Source: Methanobacteriota archaeon | Lineage (GTDB): Archaea; Thermoplasmatota; Poseidoniia; Poseidoniales; Poseidoniaceae | Assembly: GCA_002719815.1 (NCBI GenBank) | Contig: PBET01000019.1 | Location: 24,939-69,982, forward strand | Direction of reading: 5' to 3' | DNA length: 45,044 nucleotides | In this document: piece by piece, positions 42,201 to 45,044 of the stretch | How the letters are laid out: each line of letters opens with the position of its first letter | How positions within the stretch are numbered: the stretch's first letter is position 1 | The notes under the pieces: model-generated | The model's database searches: none | What the model was told of the DNA's origin: nothing | Seen by the model: only the letters and a program-made list of their open reading frames with translations | Translations under genes and position numbers: made by a program

Positions 42201-42858
42201 TTCTGCCTTGATTATCGGTGAAGATTCATGGCGCAGTCTCGTCGGCGATGAACTTGCCAACAACGTGTCCTCCAAGACGTGGATTGTTCGCGTTGACGGT
42301 TTGTCAGGTGAAGCACTTGAATCACTTGCCTCCCAAATCAAGGCAGATGCTCGTGTATCTGATGTCCTCGATTGGTCAAGCACACACAAAGAAGTTGAGC
42401 GAAATGGTGGCCTCATCTTTGGAACACCCGGATTGTTGTCCCTGCAATTCGTTGTGGCGAGTGTAGCTGCAGTTGCATCGAGTTTCGTTTTCCTTTCACT
42501 CGTTCTCAGTCAGCGTCAGAAAGAGTTGGCCGTTTTGCAAGCGATTGGAGCATCACCAAACCAAATCATTCGATTGGTTCTGTTTGAGATTCTTTCGATT
42601 GTTATCGTATCCATGGCACTCGGTATCGTCCTTGGTGCTGGATTGGCGCTGTCCTTCAATGGATTCTTCGATATCTTCGGATTCATCTTCCAAATCTTTG
42701 GAGGTTCATCAACGACGATACAACGGACACTGGTCTATCCATGGTCACAGATCATTCTTGTGTCCTTGGCGGTCTTTGCAGCCGTCGTCGTTGCATTGTT
42801 GGTGACAACACGTCGAGCGTTAACAGCAGACTTGGCCAGTGTGCTGAAGGGGGAATGA
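39238..42858 (+). CDS. Double-FtsX permease with extracellular pentapeptide-repeat domain
   Basis: This 1206-residue permease has two FtsX-like halves. The first half has a membrane helix near 45-75, an extracellular domain, and three helices near 385-505 with the coupling stretch LEQRRREVSIHRVIGADGKSL. The second half has helices near 540-600 and about 640, then an extracellular part. At about 829-920 lie pentapeptide repeats (LSNTNLAGADLSNMNMSES, NADLTGANLENA), closing with TTCPDGSNSDESGC, as in exported pentapeptide proteins. The last helices (about 1060-1200) carry LSQRQKELAVLQAIGASPNQ, typical of MacB/LolC. The substrate is unknown, perhaps a lipoprotein or peptide. Start overlaps the ATPase gene (ATGA). 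Confidence 0.9.
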   Translation: MSDEISGLKDSDFGQNRSRIRRYQHALMELPSRLRLAGQSAWRGKERGMAVIAGVFLASLVITTVLAYGVGLSQLFFEESLDSEPFDAKIEFARTPVENASGWSNNTTTMTEVCDELMDEFSEFNDCTLVLGRQGIHSGGFFNIDFVVAQPLEMRAISDNENPLWDTMNFDYPEALEAGPPISDKRAIRFLGPEAFDGELADRLSENIIAGLGEWPTPENMSANRGIILPSTIASEAQAKVGDVLDELTFAYVVDESTLLEATINDENCAGEITPENNEMIYCRMWMTVENLTVMGIYEPWDFGNPTLPFNPIFSTWEVLEEEQRQVLMNNDHMYLGVTIDRGQLPTSSTADAADWLEDLGTRVQQGNYTDEGVELYYTDIVSGTILFLNIFLGLIQIFDYIIMIPIVILSLAVLIYGLVLSLEQRRREVSIHRVIGADGKSLQGMVLLELFVMSSVAWLIGYILALMAVPIVLSAVGFMEFRTGDFDVNPTLGIGSTLFTAIATLGLAMIFGRSRARDFIELEIEEGVRKTTAKAEPKRWLHWSAFLFGMLAVIDTWLEMNGSEDGIVSNFFIEGLIGIIGPFALWIGGALLLGRIGAKGPQIMQLLFGRTPLLKDVKRGLKGSGSAESVNRLAVIMLLTLSIVTLAAVQGYTGTLVDEKTADATVGSDLQISTEEAINASTLIALVNEFTDGDVNPIATSVPEITLADDQGGDSLQTFVLLNGNEDVLRWSEQSIPGTDIDAAMKAYSNNGFSAGEDSAYSLDLPGSKRGGDENSLDDVLLKPGDEKSREITFVWENITFNFTSGGSEETDPLALFDAYTLLMDADWGGLNLSGQDLDERDLGRVDLSNTNLAGADLSNMNMSESILLDVNLSNADLTGANLENAILVNFMGGSLEDADLTDANLAGAFGFFDLSAATLSNTTCPDGSNSDESGCASGASEIPPPLAADLFFTDTRVQLIVTPYTTSMYYMGTHEYIPGVGAATIASALIIGEDSWRSLVGDELANNVSSKTWIVRVDGLSGEALESLASQIKADARVSDVLDWSSTHKEVERNGGLIFGTPGLLSLQFVVASVAAVASSFVFLSLVLSQRQKELAVLQAIGASPNQIIRLVLFEILSIVIVSMALGIVLGAGLALSFNGFFDIFGFIFQIFGGSSTTIQRTLVYPWSQIILVSLAVFAAVVVALLVTTRRALTADLASVLKGE
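41713..42050 (+). repeat. Pentapeptide repeats inside the permease
   Basis: About 16-18 consecutive A(D/N)LxX-type units are encoded, for example GADLS, NADLT, GANLE, DADLT and DANLA, predicted to fold as a right-handed quadrilateral beta-helix. A Cys pair in TTCPDGSNSDESGC caps the end. The position falls in the extracellular loop of the second FtsX half. Confidence 0.85.
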
Positions 42859-42860
42859 AG

Positions 42861-43835
42861 ATGAGTGAAACAATTCTTGAATCCGATGGCTTGTATCACG
42901 TCTATGAATCGAAGGCAGAAGACGGTAACGTCGTCGCGTTGCGTGGACTTCACATCAACATGAAAGCAGGCGAAGCCATTGCAGTTGTCGGTCCTTCAGG
43001 GTCGGGTAAATCGACACTGATGAAGTGTCTTGGTGGATTGATGAAACCGAGTGCAGGTTCGGTCAGTCTTGCTGGAAAGAACATGACCCGATTGAAAGGT
43101 CAGGAATTGGTTGAACTTCGTCAAAAGACCGTTTCGTTCATTTTCCAAGAAGGAAATCTCCTTCCTGATTTGAACGCTCGAGACAACGTTGCTCAACCGT
43201 TGCGCCATCAAGGCGTCTCTTCGAAGAAGGCGCTTGCTCAAGCGGATGCAATGCTTGAACGACTTGGAATGGCACATCGAACTCGAGCACTTCCAGCCAT
43301 GCTCAGTGGTGGAGAACAACAACGCGTTGCCATCGCTCGAGCGCTCATCACACGTCCACGATTGATTTTGGCGGATGAGCCGACAGGTGCACTCGATCCA
43401 GTGACAAGTCGAGAAGTCCTTGCTTTGTTCAAAGATTTGCACGAGAACGACGGTGTTTCGTTCCTGATTGTTACCCACTCAAAGGAAGTGGCTTCATTTG
43501 CTAATCGTTCCCTCGAACTTCGAGATGGTCGTTTCGTTGCTGAGCATGGGGACTCCATCGATGTTGAAGATTTGAGCAAAGATCGTGAACTCATCATCGA
43601 TGAGACAGGAACAGTCACACTACCACCTGACCTTCTGGTTCGCTTGGGAGGTGCAGGTCGATATACGGTTGGAAATGTGGCAAGTGGCTACCTCTCACTT
43701 CAAGGCGATTCGGTTGAAGCCATGGGCAAGATGGAACTTGCACAAATTTGTCCAGCCTGTAAGCATGACTATCTTGATAGCGATGAGCAAATGTGTCCAT
43801 CTTGTGGCTCAAGTCGGCCTATGGTGGAAGTCTGA
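42861..43835 (+). CDS. ABC transporter ATPase with C-terminal zinc ribbon
   Basis: This 324-residue ATPase starts at ATG 42861. AAGGGGGA lies 6 nt before it, whereas ATG 42855 abuts that site. Walker A is [11 protein letters not shown], the signature [14 protein letters not shown], Walker B LILADEPTGALD, and VTHSKEVA carries the switch His. A C-terminal extension of about 100 residues follows: a beta-rich part with SLQGDSVEAMGKMELAQ and a zinc ribbon, CPACKHDYLDSDEQMCPSC. A ribbon on this class of ATPase is unusual. The gene follows the permease with 2 nt between, so it belongs to the same complex. It is distinct from, not a copy of, the first ATPase. Confidence 0.93.
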   Translation: MSETILESDGLYHVYESKAEDGNVVALRGLHINMKAGEAIAVVGPSGSGKSTLMKCLGGLMKPSAGSVSLAGKNMTRLKGQELVELRQKTVSFIFQEGNLLPDLNARDNVAQPLRHQGVSSKKALAQADAMLERLGMAHRTRALPAMLSGGEQQRVAIARALITRPRLILADEPTGALDPVTSREVLALFKDLHENDGVSFLIVTHSKEVASFANRSLELRDGRFVAEHGDSIDVEDLSKDRELIIDETGTVTLPPDLLVRLGGAGRYTVGNVASGYLSLQGDSVEAMGKMELAQICPACKHDYLDSDEQMCPSCGSSRPMVEV

Positions 43836-43837
43836 AC

Positions 43838-44137
43838 ATGAAGCAACTCGTATCCTTTGTCAGTTATCTTGAGGGGTTCTCAGCCCTGTTCCTGTTTGCA
43901 GTAGCGATGCCAGTCAAGTACATTGGTGGTGATCCTGAACTGGTTTCCCTCGTCGGTGCCATTCACGGGGGTTTGTTTGTTGCGTTCATTGGTTTGTTGT
44001 TCTTTGGCGTAGGACGTCAATGGAACATGACTGCACTCATTCATGGATTCATCGCTGCAGTCGTTCCAGCAGGACCGTTTCTTTTCGATGGAATGCTCAT
44101 TAGCGGTGAGTATGGCCTCGAGAAAACAGAAGATTGA
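43838..44137 (+). CDS. DUF3817-like small integral membrane protein
   Basis: This 99-residue protein has three predicted helices. It resembles the DUF3817 family: FVSYLEGFSALFLFAVAMPVKY followed by a Gly/His stretch (GAIHGGLFVAFIGLLFF), with the conserved His near the second helix. ATG 43838 follows the ATPase stop by 2 nt. The function of the family is unknown. It may be an accessory of the exporter or just the last gene of the operon. A stretch of AT-rich DNA follows. Confidence 0.8.
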   Translation: MKQLVSFVSYLEGFSALFLFAVAMPVKYIGGDPELVSLVGAIHGGLFVAFIGLLFFGVGRQWNMTALIHGFIAAVVPAGPFLFDGMLISGEYGLEKTED

Positions 44138-44142
44138 CCATA

Positions 44143-44165
44143 AATAATGGTGGAATTATTATATC
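44143..44165 (+). promoter_or_regulatory. Putative promoter with AT-rich inverted repeat before the tandem membrane genes
   Basis: AATAAT (44143-44148) and ATTATT (44155-44160) form an inverted repeat overlapping the TATA-like TTATTATATC at 44156-44165. A start about 26 nt downstream falls at the GTG of the next gene (44193), which fits a leaderless transcript. Confidence 0.4.
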
Positions 44166-44192
44166 CTTTGCGATGAGAAATCATGTTGAGAC

Positions 44193-44621
44193 GTGATAAT
44201 CTTGGATGCAAAAAAAATCTTTCAACCGAAAATATGGTACATCATTTGTGGCGCTATGGCTCTTATTGGTGGAATTGAAAACATGATGAACGCTGAAACT
44301 TGGGCAGAAAGTGCCTGGGGTAAGGACGGTGTAAACGAACAAAGTAAAGCAATGGAGACACTTTTCGGCCTCTTCATGTGTGGATTTGGAGCAATGGGTC
44401 TTGTTTGCGCCTTTGTTCTTGATGGTACAACTCAAGCCAAATTCGCTATGGTCAATTCGGGTGTCATTATGGCGTTCTTCCTCGCAATGTTCGCCGTTCT
44501 CCCAACAACTGGCTATGATCCGCCAGGTGTTGCTTGGTTAGTACCTCCATTCTTGTTCCTTGGGGGATTGTTAGCTTCAGGATACTTGCACAGCAATGAT
44601 GAGCAACCGGCGGAGGCTTGA
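44193..44621 (+). CDS. Membrane protein, four helices, unknown function (paralog A)
   Basis: This 142-residue protein has four predicted helices (about 15-30, 55-80, 85-105 and 110-130). The start is GTG 44193; TTG 44202 is an alternative and neither has a ribosome site, consistent with a leaderless transcript. PKIWYIICGAMALIGGIENM and QAKFAMVNSGVIMAFFLAMF have clear counterparts in the next gene (SKVWLILTAIIHTFVG and QARLAAVFAGPIVVWFLV). The C-terminus is acidic (SNDEQPAEA). No known family. The stop overlaps the next frame's upstream TTG (TTGA). Confidence 0.7.
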   Translation: MIILDAKKIFQPKIWYIICGAMALIGGIENMMNAETWAESAWGKDGVNEQSKAMETLFGLFMCGFGAMGLVCAFVLDGTTQAKFAMVNSGVIMAFFLAMFAVLPTTGYDPPGVAWLVPPFLFLGGLLASGYLHSNDEQPAEA

Positions 44622-44623
44622 GC

Positions 44624-45022
44624 ATGGATTGGAAGGAACAAGCACTGAACTCCAAAGTTTGGTTGATTCTTACTGCGATCATTCATACATTTGTGGGGAT
44701 GCTTTCAACATACGATTCAAGCAATGATAATGAAACTATGATTCTCGGAATCATGCTCATCATCCCCGTATACATGCTCTATGCTGCTTTCATGACCGAA
44801 GGTCAAGCACAAGCACGATTGGCAGCTGTATTTGCTGGACCAATCGTGGTCTGGTTCCTCGTTTGTGCGGCTATGGGCTTGGAGCCTACTTACGCCACCG
44901 AGAACATCGAATGGAAGCTCTCCCCTGAACTCATTCCTCCGTTGTTTTTCTGGGGCATGACAGCACTTACAGGCCTACTAGGCTGGAACATGGAAGAATC
45001 CACTCCAGCAACAGAAGCATAA
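44624..45022 (+). CDS. Membrane protein, four helices, unknown function (paralog B)
   Basis: This 132-residue protein is very like the preceding gene in layout: helix near 10-28 (KVWLILTAIIHTFVGML), helix near 37-57, QAQARLAAVFAGPIVVWFLV, IPPLFFWGMTALTGLLGW, and an acidic end (MEESTPATEA). ATG 44624 has GGAGG at 44612-44616, 7 nt upstream; the TTG at 44618 is the coupled overlap with paralog A. The two look like a duplication that has diverged. Function is unknown. The window ends 22 nt after its stop, so the downstream part is unseen. Confidence 0.7.
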   Translation: MDWKEQALNSKVWLILTAIIHTFVGMLSTYDSSNDNETMILGIMLIIPVYMLYAAFMTEGQAQARLAAVFAGPIVVWFLVCAAMGLEPTYATENIEWKLSPELIPPLFFWGMTALTGLLGWNMEESTPATEA

Positions 45023-45044
45023 GTCAAGCAGCTTTGACACCTTG

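Noticed and set aside
45023-45038. GTCAA/TTGAC hairpin after the last stop as a terminator
   Set aside because: Only a 5-bp stem with no T-tract visible before the window ends.
1-45044. tRNA, rRNA, insertion sequences and integrases
   Set aside because: Searched by eye on both strands for tRNA arms, transposase motifs and terminal repeats; none was convincing.

Overview
The window looks like a chromosomal segment of a planktonic marine euryarchaeon of the Marine Group II (Candidatus Poseidoniales) type. This is inferred, not proven. It carries archaeal-type genes (aIF1A, Rio1, a Pno1/Dim2-like KH protein, uS2, the wyosine enzyme Taw1) beside a respiratory complex I lacking NADH-input subunits. 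It also has several giant CARDB/NEW3-type surface proteins with cytoplasmic zinc ribbons. Some genes have strong Shine-Dalgarno sites, while others look leaderless with a TATA-like element about 26 nt upstream. I saw no rRNA, tRNA, CRISPR array, insertion sequence or integrase. Genes are dense and the longest gene-free stretch is about 200 bp.

Layout. 1-4984: two surface proteins, the first cut by the window edge. 5033-5778: a minus-strand flavodoxin operon with a small Cys-rich protein, behind two DtxR-like palindromes that flank its TATA element. 5876-17960: a 12-gene complex I operon (nuoA,B,C,D,H,I,J1,J2,K,L,M,N) without nuoE/F/G and with unusual insertions in NuoH, NuoI and NuoL. 18013-20503: aIF1A, Rio1 kinase and a KH protein (translation initiation and small-subunit maturation). 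20530-25978: two surface proteins and a lipoprotein. 25975-28899: a membrane-embedded Cas4-like nuclease, ribosomal protein uS2 and a tRNA-dihydrouridine synthase. 28896-31259: three winged-helix regulators, one with an N-terminal membrane segment and a perfect palindrome at its promoter. 31345-33420: a fused 3-hydroxyacyl-CoA dehydrogenase/enoyl-CoA hydratase. 33417-35869: a minus-strand cluster of Taw1, an E1-like (ThiF-fold) protein, a JAMM/MPN protein and an 80-residue protein. 36074-36355: two tandem related micro-proteins. 36398-38409: an AlkB-like membrane di-iron hydroxylase and GDP-mannose 4,6-dehydratase. 38534-44137: an ABC exporter-like cassette with two ATPases, a double-FtsX permease carrying extracellular pentapeptide repeats, and a DUF3817-like protein. 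44193-45022: two tandem, apparently paralogous membrane proteins.

Together these suggest an aerobic heterotroph that degrades lipids, possibly oxidises alkyl chains, and feeds complex I from a carrier other than NADH. The most interesting items are the E1/JAMM/80-aa cassette with an AT-rich first half of its E1 gene, the membrane Cas4-like nuclease, the flavodoxin control region, the aIF1A acidic repeat tail, the chimeric NuoI, and the tandem micro-proteins.
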